From Bradyrhizobium canariense (GTDB taxonomy: Bacteria; Pseudomonadota; Alphaproteobacteria; Rhizobiales; Xanthobacteraceae), in the NCBI RefSeq assembly GCF_018130465.1, contig NZ_JAFCKJ010000012.1, positions 124,001-188,000 of the forward strand: 64,000 nt of DNA, written 5' to 3'. A model generated the notes under the pieces. It saw nothing but the letters and a program-made list of their open reading frames with translations. It was not told where the DNA came from and made no database searches. Numbering within the stretch: position 1 is the stretch's first letter; the number at the start of each line of letters is the position of its first letter. Below are positions 1-7,764 of the stretch, in pieces. Both the position numbers and the translations under genes were made by a program.

Positions 1-960
1 ATTGGTGAGCGCCTTGGCCTGCACCGTCTCCGCCCGGACGATCGACTGGTCGAGCGCCTGGTTCGCCACCGCGACGATGGACGCGAAGGGTGACTGACAC
101 AGCGCATTCCATTCCGAGGCGGGCATCGCCGGCTTGCCGCTGCCGTCGAAGTTCCTGGTGAGCTCGCCGATCTGCTTGAGGACACCGTCGGTCTTGGCCT
201 TCGCGTCCGTCGCTGCCGTAACCAGCCCCGCAGCCACGTCGGGCGCAGCCAGCAACTCGGCCATGCCCGCCCAGCCGGAGGCGATCGTGCCATCCCATTG
301 CGCCACTGACCGCTTCTGAGCGTCGTCGAGCGGCTTGCTGCTGTTGACGTTCGAACGAAGGGACGAACAATGGATTCCATAACGGTCGCGCACCTGCCAG
401 GCGAAGCGCCGGACCTGGATCATGCGGGCGATGAAGGGGTCGTCCATCCAGGCACGGTTCGACACCGCGGTGGAGGCGAGGTTGGCCGTGTCGATCACCT
501 TGGTGACGGCATCATACCAGGAGTTGGTCCGCTCGATCTTGCGTTCGGCGCGCGGGCGCTTGGCTTCGTCGTAGAACAGCTGGAATTGCGGTGCGGCTTC
601 GCCCCAGCGCTGCTTCAGCGCGCTCGCGAGTTCGTCGCGGCGGGCAAAATCGATGGTGGCGAGCGCTGCGCCGATCGCGTCATAGCCTGCTTGCTCGGCC
701 TTTTCCGCGTCGCCGAGTTTGGCGCGCGGATCGTCCTCGCCGAGGATCGCGCTCTGCGCATCGCCGCGATTGTTGCGCAGCGCCAGCACGCCATGGAAGA
801 TTGCCTTGTCGGCGGCGGCGAGCCGCGCGGTCTCGAGACTGTCGCTGTAACGGCCGAACGCCCCGACCATCTGGATCGCCGTGCTGGCCAGCGCACCGGC
901 GGCCAGCAGCGCCATCAACGTCAGGAGGAGCGAACTTACCGATTTCTTAAACATTGCCAT
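1..960 (-). CDS. Chemoreceptor-like sensor protein, N-terminal part
   Basis: The reading frame starts at an ATG at 960 (a second in-frame ATG lies at 954) and runs off the left edge, giving 320 residues without a stop. The first ~28 residues (MAMFKKSVSSLLLTLMALLA...) form a membrane segment, followed by a long, mostly helical region with several Ala/Asp/Arg-rich helices. This resembles the periplasmic helical sensor domain of alphaproteobacterial methyl-accepting chemotaxis proteins. The signalling module would lie outside the window, so a histidine kinase or diguanylate cyclase with the same input domain is possible. The 132-base gap to the next gene separates it from the enoyl-CoA hydratase. 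Confidence 0.65.
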   Translation of the reverse strand, partial: MAMFKKSVSSLLLTLMALLAAGALASTAIQMVGAFGRYSDSLETARLAAADKAIFHGVLALRNNRGDAQSAILGEDDPRAKLGDAEKAEQAGYDAIGAALATIDFARRDELASALKQRWGEAAPQFQLFYDEAKRPRAERKIERTNSWYDAVTKVIDTANLASTAVSNRAWMDDPFIARMIQVRRFAWQVRDRYGIHCSSLRSNVNSSKPLDDAQKRSVAQWDGTIASGWAGMAELLAAPDVAAGLVTAATDAKAKTDGVLKQIGELTRNFDGSGKPAMPASEWNALCQSPFASIVAVANQALDQSIVRAETVQAKALTN

Positions 961-1092
961 GGTGCCGGGGGCCTGGGTCGGGGGCCTATTTTTCGAGCGC
1001 CAGCTTGCCCCGCGACATGCCAATGTTTCGTTAAGGTTTTAATCGAATTGCCGTGAGCTCCCGGCCCGACGAACCCTCATGCAGCCCGGATA

Positions 1093-1863
1093 TCACGCGA
1101 CCTTGGTGAAATCCGGCGGGCGGCGCTCGGCGAAAGCGGTGAAGGCCTCGCGCGCCTCGGCGGTGCGCAGGCGCAGTCCGAACTGCTCGCCCTCGGCATT
1201 CATCTGCGCGACCAGCGCCTCGCCATTGCGCATCAGCTTCTTGGTGGCGGTGAGCGCGCCGGCCGGCTGACGGGCAAGACGCTGCGCCAGCGCAAGCGCT
1301 TCGGCATCGAGCCTGTCGAGCGGCACCACGCGGTTGGCGAGCCCCCATTCCAGCGCGGATCTGGCCGGCACCGTCTCGCCCAGCGCGAACATCTCGTAGG
1401 CCCGCGCATAGCCGATGCGCGCCGGCATCAGCAGGCTGGAGGCGGCTTCCGGCACCAGCGCAAGGCTGACGAAGGGCGTCGACAATTGCGCGTTGTCGGC
1501 AAGCACGACGAGGTCGCAATGCAGCAGCATCGTGGTGCCGACGCCGACGGCGCGGCCCTGCACCGCGGCAACCAAGGGCCGGGTGCAGCGCGCCAGCGAC
1601 TGGATGAAGCGCACGACGTTGCGGCTGCCTTCCGACTTGCCGGCTGCGACCGCGGCGAATTCGCCGACGTCATTGCCGGCGGTGAACATGTCGCCTTCGC
1701 CGCGGATCAGGATCACGCGAGTGGACGGATCGAACTCGGCGGATTCGATGCTGTCGGCGAGCTTGCCGTACATCGCATCCGTCAGTGCGTTCTTCTTGTC
1801 GGGGCGCGCCAGCGTGAGCGTGAGGATTCCGCCGTCGTTCTCGGTCCGGACGTGCTCTGTCAT
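1093..1863 (-). CDS. Enoyl-CoA hydratase/isomerase family protein
   Basis: This 256-residue crotonase-superfamily protein probably hydrates or isomerises acyl-CoA thioesters in the cytoplasm. The N-terminal strand pattern ending in LARPDKKNALT, the oxyanion-hole segment FTAGNDVGEF and the second oxyanion region AAVQGRAVGVGTTMLLHCDL are typical of the fold. The second acidic catalytic position is replaced by the LVPEAASS stretch, so the exact reaction cannot be read. Its ATG lies 11 bases downstream of a MarR-type regulator on the same strand, so the two probably form one transcript controlled by that regulator. The substrate is unknown; an aromatic or fatty acyl-CoA is plausible by analogy with MarR/crotonase pairs. 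Confidence 0.88.
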   Translation of the reverse strand: MTEHVRTENDGGILTLTLARPDKKNALTDAMYGKLADSIESAEFDPSTRVILIRGEGDMFTAGNDVGEFAAVAAGKSEGSRNVVRFIQSLARCTRPLVAAVQGRAVGVGTTMLLHCDLVVLADNAQLSTPFVSLALVPEAASSLLMPARIGYARAYEMFALGETVPARSALEWGLANRVVPLDRLDAEALALAQRLARQPAGALTATKKLMRNGEALVAQMNAEGEQFGLRLRTAEAREAFTAFAERRPPDFTKVA

Positions 1864-1874
1864 GGGTCTCTCCT

Positions 1875-2372
1875 CTATTCCTCTAAATCTCTTGAAAGCT
1901 CTCTTGAAGGTTCTGTTGAAAGCTCACTCGAAAGTTCTCTTGGAAACTTGTCCTGAATGCTCGTCAGCCAGCGCGCGACGATGTCGATCTCCGCACTGGT
2001 GAATCCGTCCGTCAACGCCGCGTTGACCTGTGCCGCGTTGGCCTTCGCCTCTGCGAGCGCTGCGCGGCCCCTCGGCGTCAGCCAGACGCGCCAGGCGCGC
2101 CCGTCCTCGCGATCGGCCCGCCGCTCGATCAGTTTTGCAGCTGCCGTGCGGTCGACGAGGCCGGAAATGCCGGCTGGCCCCAGATCGAGCGCCGTGCCCG
2201 CCTCACCCATCAGCACGCCGTCCTGCTTGCCGAGGATGAACAGCAGCCCCGCCTGGGCCGGCGTGACCTCGCTCGAAGGCTGCGCCGCCATCCAGCGCTG
2301 CAAGCGCCGCTGCGCAACGCTCAACAGGTAGATCAGCCGATGATGCCCCGCGCCGGCCGTTTTATTTCGCAT
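1875..2372 (-). CDS. MarR family transcriptional regulator
   Basis: This 165-residue winged-helix protein has a helix ...VTPAQAGLLFILG..., a recognition region ...LDLGPAGISGLVDR... and a wing ...RADREDGRAWRVWLTPRGR..., the standard MarR layout. The start codon sits inside a perfect 18-bp palindrome (2363-2380), which argues for autorepression. The last ~20 residues (SSELSTEPSRELSRDLEE) are encoded by a degenerate 12-bp tandem repeat and are not part of the MarR fold. The gene is followed after 11 bases by an enoyl-CoA hydratase, its likely target; an acyl-CoA effector would fit but is inference. Confidence 0.9.
   Translation of the reverse strand: MRNKTAGAGHHRLIYLLSVAQRRLQRWMAAQPSSEVTPAQAGLLFILGKQDGVLMGEAGTALDLGPAGISGLVDRTAAAKLIERRADREDGRAWRVWLTPRGRAALAEAKANAAQVNAALTDGFTSAEIDIVARWLTSIQDKFPRELSSELSTEPSRELSRDLEE
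1888..1947. repeat. Five degenerate 12-bp tandem repeats in the marR-type gene
   Basis: Read on the plus strand, the unit is TCTCTTGAAAGC. It is followed by TCTCTTGAAGGT, TCTGTTGAAAGC, TCACTCGAAAGT and TCTCTTGGAAAC. Because 12 is a multiple of three, the repeat adds four-residue blocks of the ELSx type to the C-terminus of the regulator without shifting the frame. Confidence 0.9.
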
Positions 2373-2380
2373 GCGAAATA
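2363..2380. promoter_or_regulatory. Perfect 18-bp palindrome, candidate MarR operator
   Basis: TATTTCGCATGCGAAATA is its own reverse complement and covers the start codon (2370-2372) of the MarR-type gene. The length and AT-flanked GCATGC core fit dimeric MarR operators. Binding here would block its own expression and that of the co-transcribed hydratase. Confidence 0.75.
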
Positions 2381-2417
2381 TATAGTCGAAGCTGATCGGG
2401 TTGTCAAAGGGCGGCGG

Positions 2418-3077
2418 CTAGGTCGATGTGCCGCGGCAGCCGTCGAGGAACAGCGCCGCACAGCTTTTTGCGCGGCGTTCAATGTCCTTGCGCGACAGCA
2501 ACGGGAGGCCGCCATAGATCGCCGCGCGCTGCGGCGCCGACGCGATCATGCCGATCAGCATGCCGGCGGCCTCATCGACATCGTCGAGCGCGATCAGCTT
2601 CTTCTTCACCTGAGCGCGCAGCCAGCCGGCAAGCGCTTTGACGGTGCGTGAGATGCCATTCTTGTAGAAGTTGGCGGCGAGCTCCGGGAATGCGGCAGAC
2701 TCCTGCAGCACCATGCGCTGCAATGCCACGACGTCCGGATCGAGCGCGAGATCGGCGCAGGCGAGCAACGCGGCGCGCAGGCCCGTTTCGATGTCGACCT
2801 CGTCGTCCGCCTGCAGGTGGATGTCGGCGAGCAGTCGCTCGAGCCGATCCGCGCACATCGCCTCGAACAGCGCGGCCTTGGCGGGAAACAGGCGATAGAG
2901 CGTCTTGGTGGAGATGCCCGCACTGCGCGCCAGCCCTTCGGTGCTGGTCGCGGCGTAGCCGTCGACGGCGAAGGCATGCCGCGCGGCGTCGAAGACGATC
3001 TGCTTCGTCTCCTCGTCGCTGCGAATTGGCGGTCGTCCGCGCGGACGGCATTCAGTGGATGGTTTTGCCTGAGCCAT
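2418..3077 (-). CDS. TetR/AcrR family transcriptional regulator
   Basis: This is a 219-residue TetR-type repressor. The N-terminal helix-turn-helix region reads ...ARHAFAVDGYAATSTEGLARSAGIS followed by TKTLYRLFPAKAALFEAM, matching the family signature. The preceding basic tail (RPRGRPPIRSDEE) is common in AcrR-like members. It is divergent from the HlyD/EmrB pump genes, with 90 bases between the two starts, and that gap contains two inverted repeats. It is therefore the probable local repressor of the efflux operon. The ligand is unknown. Confidence 0.9.
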   Translation of the reverse strand: MAQAKPSTECRPRGRPPIRSDEETKQIVFDAARHAFAVDGYAATSTEGLARSAGISTKTLYRLFPAKAALFEAMCADRLERLLADIHLQADDEVDIETGLRAALLACADLALDPDVVALQRMVLQESAAFPELAANFYKNGISRTVKALAGWLRAQVKKKLIALDDVDEAAGMLIGMIASAPQRAAIYGGLPLLSRKDIERRAKSCAALFLDGCRGTST

Positions 3078-3088
3078 GTTATAACATG
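3075..3088. promoter_or_regulatory. 14-bp palindrome over the tetR start
   Basis: CATGTTATAACATG is a perfect palindrome that includes the ATG (3077-3075) of the TetR-type gene. It lies in the divergent promoter region and could be an operator for autorepression. Confidence 0.55.
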
Positions 3089-3103
3089 ATGCCTGTCATT
3101 CCA

Positions 3104-3131
3104 TTGACAGTCCTAAAGCTAGTCCTATTTT
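3104..3131 (+). promoter_or_regulatory. Probable sigma-70 promoter of the efflux operon
   Basis: A consensus TTGACA at 3104-3109 is followed after 16 bases by TATTTT at 3126-3131. The element points toward the HlyD-type gene that starts at 3168. Confidence 0.5.
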
Positions 3132-3149
3132 GGAAACCGTCAAGTTTCC
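3132..3149. promoter_or_regulatory. Inverted repeat downstream of efflux promoter
   Basis: GGAAAC (3132-3137) and GTTTCC (3144-3149) flank a 6-base spacer just after the presumed -10 element. This is a good position for a repressor such as the adjacent TetR protein to block the pump genes. Confidence 0.5.
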
Positions 3150-3167
3150 TAATTAGGGTAGCCGGCC

Positions 3168-4415
3168 ATGACCGTCCATACCGCCCCACTTGCCAATGCC
3201 CAGACCGCCGTTCCCGCCAACGCTCCTGCGGGCGTTCTACCCGCCGCGCCACCCCTGGCGCGCCAGGGAAAGCTGAACCTTCGCAAGCTGTTGCTGGCGG
3301 GCGTCGCTGTCGTCGCGCTGGCTGGCGCAGGCTGGTACGGCTACGATTACTGGACCGTTGGGCAGTACCTCGTCTCCACCGATGACGCCTATGTGAAGGC
3401 CGACAACACCACCATGGCGCCGAAGGTCAGCGGCTATCTCGATCGGGTCCTGGTCGCCGATAACGAGCATGTGAAGGCCGGCCAGGTGCTGGCGAGGATC
3501 GATGACCGCGACTTCCGCGTCGCGCTCGACCAGGCCCGCGCCGATGTCCAGGCCGCGAACGCCACGATTTCCAGCAAGGAAGCGCAGCTCGACGTGCAGC
3601 AGGCGGTGATCAAGGCCGCACGCGCCACGCTCGACGTCGACCAGGCCAACCTCACCTTCGCCGCGCAAGACAACAAGCGCTACACCGATCTCGCCGCCAC
3701 CGGCTCCGGCAGCCTCCAGAACGCGCAGCAGGCTCAATCGCGCATCGCGTCGGCGCAGGCAACGCTCGAGCGCGACAACGCGAACCTCGCTTCGGCCTTC
3801 AAGCAGATCGATCTGCTCAAGGCCGAGATCGTGCAAGCCAAGGCGGCAGCCGCCCGCGCGGATGCCGTGCAGCACCAGGCCGAGCTGAACCTCGGCTACA
3901 CCAATGTGGTCTCACCGATCGACGGGGTGGTCGGCAACCGTTCCTTGCGCATCGGCCAGTTCGTGCAGGCCGGCACGCAGCTGATGGCGATCGTTCCCGC
4001 CGAAGGCGCCTATGTCGTCGCCAATTTCAAGGAGACGCAGCTGACGCATGTGCAGGTGGGACAGGCCGTCGATATCGAGGTCGACATGTTCCCGGGCCAA
4101 ATCGTGCACGGCCATGTCGATTCCATCGCGCCCGCAAGCGGCCAGGAATTCGCGCTGCTGCCGCCCGACAACGCCACCGGCAATTTCACCAAGGTGGTGC
4201 AGCGAATCCCCGTCAAGATCGCGCTCGACGCCCGGCACGGGCCTGCAATTGCGCTCCGGCCCGGCATGTCCGTGATCCCGACCATTGCAACACGTTCGAC
4301 CGCGCGGACCGCGAATACGGCCGTGACGCCCAAAGCGAAGCTCGTCTCCGGAGGGTCGTGCCATGTCAAACAGCCTCTCACTTTCGACGCCCGCAACACC
4401 GGCCGCGACGCCTGA
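3168..4415 (+). CDS. HlyD/EmrA family efflux periplasmic adaptor
   Basis: This 415-residue protein has a basic cytoplasmic N-terminus. A single membrane helix follows at about residues 43-60 (LLLAGVAVVALAGAGWYGYD), then a biotinyl-lipoyl-like half-motif STDDAYVKADNTTMAPKVSG. It continues with a long alpha-helical hairpin rich in Ala/Gln and a second lipoyl half around SPIDGVVGNRSLRIGQFV. This is the EmrA architecture, bridging an inner-membrane MFS pump to an outer-membrane channel. Its 3' end overlaps the pump gene by 53 bases in another frame, which implies translational coupling. Control by the divergent TetR protein is likely. No outer-membrane TolC gene is adjacent. Confidence 0.93.
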   Translation: MTVHTAPLANAQTAVPANAPAGVLPAAPPLARQGKLNLRKLLLAGVAVVALAGAGWYGYDYWTVGQYLVSTDDAYVKADNTTMAPKVSGYLDRVLVADNEHVKAGQVLARIDDRDFRVALDQARADVQAANATISSKEAQLDVQQAVIKAARATLDVDQANLTFAAQDNKRYTDLAATGSGSLQNAQQAQSRIASAQATLERDNANLASAFKQIDLLKAEIVQAKAAAARADAVQHQAELNLGYTNVVSPIDGVVGNRSLRIGQFVQAGTQLMAIVPAEGAYVVANFKETQLTHVQVGQAVDIEVDMFPGQIVHGHVDSIAPASGQEFALLPPDNATGNFTKVVQRIPVKIALDARHGPAIALRPGMSVIPTIATRSTARTANTAVTPKAKLVSGGSCHVKQPLTFDARNTGRDA

Positions 4416-5976
4416 TCGCGCCGCCAGCGATCCGAACCGGGCGAGCCTCCCAACCTGGATCGCCGTGCTCGCGGCCATGATCGGCTCGTTCATGGCGATC
4501 CTGAACATCCAGATCACCAACGCCTCGCTGCTCAACATCGAGGGCGGCATCGGCACCGGCGCCGACAACGGCTCCTGGATCTCGACGTCGTATCTGATCG
4601 GCGAGATCATCGTGATCCCGCTGACCGACTATCTGAGCCGCGTGTTCTCGTTCCGCCGCTACATGCTGGCGAGCGCGGTGCTGTTTGCTGCCTTTTCTCT
4701 CGCCTGCGCCTTCACCCACGATCTGCCGTCGATGATCGCGATGCGCGGCTTGCAGGGCTTTGCCGGTGGCGTGCTGATCCCGATGGCGTTCACGCTGGTG
4801 CTGACCAAACTGCCGAAGCCGCAGCAGCCCGTCGGGCTCGCGATCTTCGCGCTGTCGGTCACCTTTGCGCCGGCGATCGGTCCGACCATCGGCGGCTATT
4901 TCACGGAAAACTACGGCTGGCGCACCATCTTCTTCGTCAACGTGATCCCGACCGCTGTCATGGTGACCGCGCTCTATCTGACGCTGGAGCGGCAGAAGAT
5001 GCAGCTCGGCCTTCTGAAGGAGGGCGACTGGGCCGGCATCGTCACCATGGCGATCGGTCTGTCGGCGCTGCAAGCCGTGCTCGAGGAAGGCAACAAGGAC
5101 GACTGGTTTTCCTCACCCCTCATCATCAAGCTGGCGGTGATTGCAGCCGTCAGCCTCACGCTGTTCATCACGATCGAGCTCACGATCGAGAAGCCGCTGA
5201 TCCGGTTGCGCCTGCTGACCCAACGCAATTTCGGCTTCGGTACCATTGCCATGACCATGGTCGGGTTCGCGCTGTTCGGCTCGGTCTACATGCTGCCCGC
5301 CTATCTCGGCCAGGCGCAGGGCTACAATGCCGAGCAGATCGGCAACGTGCTGGCATGGACCGGCCTGCCCCAGCTCGTGCTGATCCCGCTGATCCCGAAA
5401 CTGATGCAGCGCTTCGACACGCGTTATATCGCGATCACCGGGCTTCTGATCTTCGCCTACAGCTGCTTCATGAACACGGCGATGTCGCCGGACTATGCCG
5501 GCGACCAGCTCTGGATCCCGAACATCGTGCGCGCCGTGGGACAAGCCATGGTGCTGACGCCGCTGACCTCGGTCTTGACCGGCGGCATCGCGCCACAGGA
5601 TGCGGCAGCGGCCTCCGGCATCAGCAACATGTTCCGCAACCTGGGCGGCGCGATCGGCACGGCGACGCTCGCCACCATCATCACCAAACGCGAGCAGTTC
5701 CACTCCAACATCATCGGCCAGTCGGTCACGCTTGGCCGCGAGGAAGTCCGCACCCGGATCGCGCAGATGACCGACTACTTCATGGCGCACGGCGTGCCCG
5801 ATCCCAACGCCGCGCGCGAGCAGGCCATCATCGCGCTCGGCAAGACCGTGAAGCGCCAGGCGCTGGTGATGGGCTACTCCGATACGTTTGCCGTGATCGG
5901 CGTGGTGCTGGTGCTCGCCGCGATCGCAGTGCTGCTGACGCGCCGCGTGAAGGCGGCCGGCGGGCCGGCGCATTAA
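4363..5976 (+). CDS. DHA2 family MFS multidrug efflux permease (EmrB-like)
   Basis: This 537-residue integral membrane protein has about 14 hydrophobic segments, the DHA2 number. It includes the family motif region around DNGSWISTSYLIGEIIVIPL in the first helices and LQGFAGGVLIPMAFTLV in helix 4-5. The ATG at 4363 is preceded by GGAGGG and lies inside the end of the adaptor gene, so the two are translated together. With the adaptor it would expel drugs or hydrophobic toxic compounds by proton antiport. The substrate cannot be told from sequence. Confidence 0.94.
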   Translation: MSNSLSLSTPATPAATPDRAASDPNRASLPTWIAVLAAMIGSFMAILNIQITNASLLNIEGGIGTGADNGSWISTSYLIGEIIVIPLTDYLSRVFSFRRYMLASAVLFAAFSLACAFTHDLPSMIAMRGLQGFAGGVLIPMAFTLVLTKLPKPQQPVGLAIFALSVTFAPAIGPTIGGYFTENYGWRTIFFVNVIPTAVMVTALYLTLERQKMQLGLLKEGDWAGIVTMAIGLSALQAVLEEGNKDDWFSSPLIIKLAVIAAVSLTLFITIELTIEKPLIRLRLLTQRNFGFGTIAMTMVGFALFGSVYMLPAYLGQAQGYNAEQIGNVLAWTGLPQLVLIPLIPKLMQRFDTRYIAITGLLIFAYSCFMNTAMSPDYAGDQLWIPNIVRAVGQAMVLTPLTSVLTGGIAPQDAAAASGISNMFRNLGGAIGTATLATIITKREQFHSNIIGQSVTLGREEVRTRIAQMTDYFMAHGVPDPNAAREQAIIALGKTVKRQALVMGYSDTFAVIGVVLVLAAIAVLLTRRVKAAGGPAH

Positions 5977-6018
5977 GGTCGTCGCCTCCCCCGCACGCGG
6001 AAAGGTGAAATCCGGACC

Positions 6019-7680
6019 TCACGGCGCGCAGGTGAAGCTCGCCGCCTCCGTCACCGGGCCGGACCTGTAGTGCGGCCACGCTGGCCAGCGGCACAGCGGC
6101 AGCGCGCGAAGCGTTGCAAACGACGGCGCCTCGACCTTCTGCTCGGCGACTTCGAGGTCGCCGGGCGCCTTGCCCTTTTCGACCCAGTCGACCAGCGCGC
6201 TCAGCATGTCGACATTGGCCGGCGCGCCGGAGCCGACGTGGTCGACCCCGGGCGCGGTGTAGAGCCGCGCGAACTCGGCCGTCTCGACCTTGCCGAGCTT
6301 GCGCTCGACGTTCTCGAAATAGCGGATGCCGGCATAGGGGCTCTGCGCATAGTCAGCCATGTGCTCGAGCATGATCAGCCGGCCGCCGCGGGCGCGGAAG
6401 CGGCTGAGATCGGGGTCGGTGGAATCCATCAGGCCGGAGACCTCGAGCAGCCGCGCCTTGTGCTCTTCCGGCTTATAGGTCGTCACGTCGAGCCTGGGAT
6501 CGCGCGCGAACACATATTGGATGCCGCCGGCGCCGTAGATCCAGGCGATGCCGTTGTTGGGCGCAGGCGGCTGCGCGGGAGGCGCCGTGCCGAGCCACCA
6601 CGCGACCCAGCCGCCGGTCGGGCCAACCGCCGGCGTGTCCTCGCCCGACACGCCCCAGCCCGGATAATCGTCGAGACCGTTGGCGAGCGTGAACGGGAAT
6701 TTGTAGGTCGCATGCAGGGTGTCGATCGCCTTGATCTGCGCGTCGGTGAGGCACTGATCGCCGGTCATGCCGCTCGCACAACGCAGCGCCTCCGCCTTGA
6801 ACGCCGCCTTGCAGGCGACGGGATTTTGCACCAGCGCGTCGTCGGAGCCGTCGGCCTTGTCGCAAGCCGCTCGCACGGCATCGCCGACCAGCTTCACCTG
6901 GGCCGGATTGATCCAGCCGTCGCCCATGGTCACGAGCCCCGAACGCGTGCCGGCATGCTGCAATCCGACCCAGTTGATGACGGGCACACGGGCAAAGATG
7001 CCGTCGAAATCGTCGGGGTAACGCTGTGCCATCGTCAGGCCTTCGCGCCCGCCTTCGGACGAACCCATGAAGTACATTTTCTCCGGCTTCTTGCCGTAGG
7101 CGCGCTGCATCAGCGCAACGGCGGCATCGCGCACCTTCTTGTAGGCACGATGGGCGAAATTCTCGAAGGCTTCGTCGTTGAGCGCGAACAGTTGCGGCGG
7201 CTCGCCGGGCTTTGACTCATGACCGGAATCGGTGCCGTAGGTGACGAAGCCGCGCGCGAGCGGCGATGGCTTGTCCAGGGGATAGGCCGGCGGCAGCGCC
7301 AGGCCCGTGATCAACACGCCGTTGAATCCGCCGCCGCCATATTGCAGCGAGCGGCCGTTCCATTCGACGGGCAAGTTGACCTGAAATTTGATCGGCGGCG
7401 CCTTGGGATCGCTGGGATCGATATGGCCGAGCACCTTGCAGAAGCCGGGATTGGCGGGCGTGACACGCCCCGACGGCGTCGGGCCGCGTTCGGCGACGGC
7501 CAATTGCGAGGGCGCCAGCAACGTCGCCGAATCGATCTTCACGGCGTCAGTGTCGCCGACGAGGCCCTTGCAGACGGTGTCCGCATCCTCGGCCAGCGTC
7601 GCCGCCGACACGGAGCCTGCCCCCATCGCTGCAGCCGCGCCGACGAGCCACACACATAGCTTCGCAATCCTGCGCGCCAT
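6019..7680 (-). CDS. Tannase/feruloyl esterase family secreted hydrolase
   Basis: This 553-residue alpha/beta hydrolase begins with a signal peptide (MARRIAKLCVWLVGAAAAMG..., cleavage near SVSAA). The start at 7680 was chosen because GGGGGA precedes it and the signal peptide begins there; a longer frame reaches 7734. The nucleophile elbow GSSEGG (Ser208 in this numbering) and several paired cysteines fit the tannase family, which cleaves ester bonds of galloyl or feruloyl groups outside the cytoplasm. A downstream AGVDHVGSG segment holds candidate Asp and His residues of the triad. It stands alone, facing serA on the same strand. The natural ester is unknown; plant phenolics are plausible for a soil bacterium. 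Confidence 0.88.
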   Translation of the reverse strand: MARRIAKLCVWLVGAAAAMGAGSVSAATLAEDADTVCKGLVGDTDAVKIDSATLLAPSQLAVAERGPTPSGRVTPANPGFCKVLGHIDPSDPKAPPIKFQVNLPVEWNGRSLQYGGGGFNGVLITGLALPPAYPLDKPSPLARGFVTYGTDSGHESKPGEPPQLFALNDEAFENFAHRAYKKVRDAAVALMQRAYGKKPEKMYFMGSSEGGREGLTMAQRYPDDFDGIFARVPVINWVGLQHAGTRSGLVTMGDGWINPAQVKLVGDAVRAACDKADGSDDALVQNPVACKAAFKAEALRCASGMTGDQCLTDAQIKAIDTLHATYKFPFTLANGLDDYPGWGVSGEDTPAVGPTGGWVAWWLGTAPPAQPPAPNNGIAWIYGAGGIQYVFARDPRLDVTTYKPEEHKARLLEVSGLMDSTDPDLSRFRARGGRLIMLEHMADYAQSPYAGIRYFENVERKLGKVETAEFARLYTAPGVDHVGSGAPANVDMLSALVDWVEKGKAPGDLEVAEQKVEAPSFATLRALPLCRWPAWPHYRSGPVTEAASFTCAP

Positions 7681-7764
7681 CGTTTCCCCCTGCGTTGTCT
7701 GTTCTTGCTTGCTCCGCCAGGAGGCCGCATTCAAGGCGACCTCCGGCCGGCCGTCAATGCAGCG

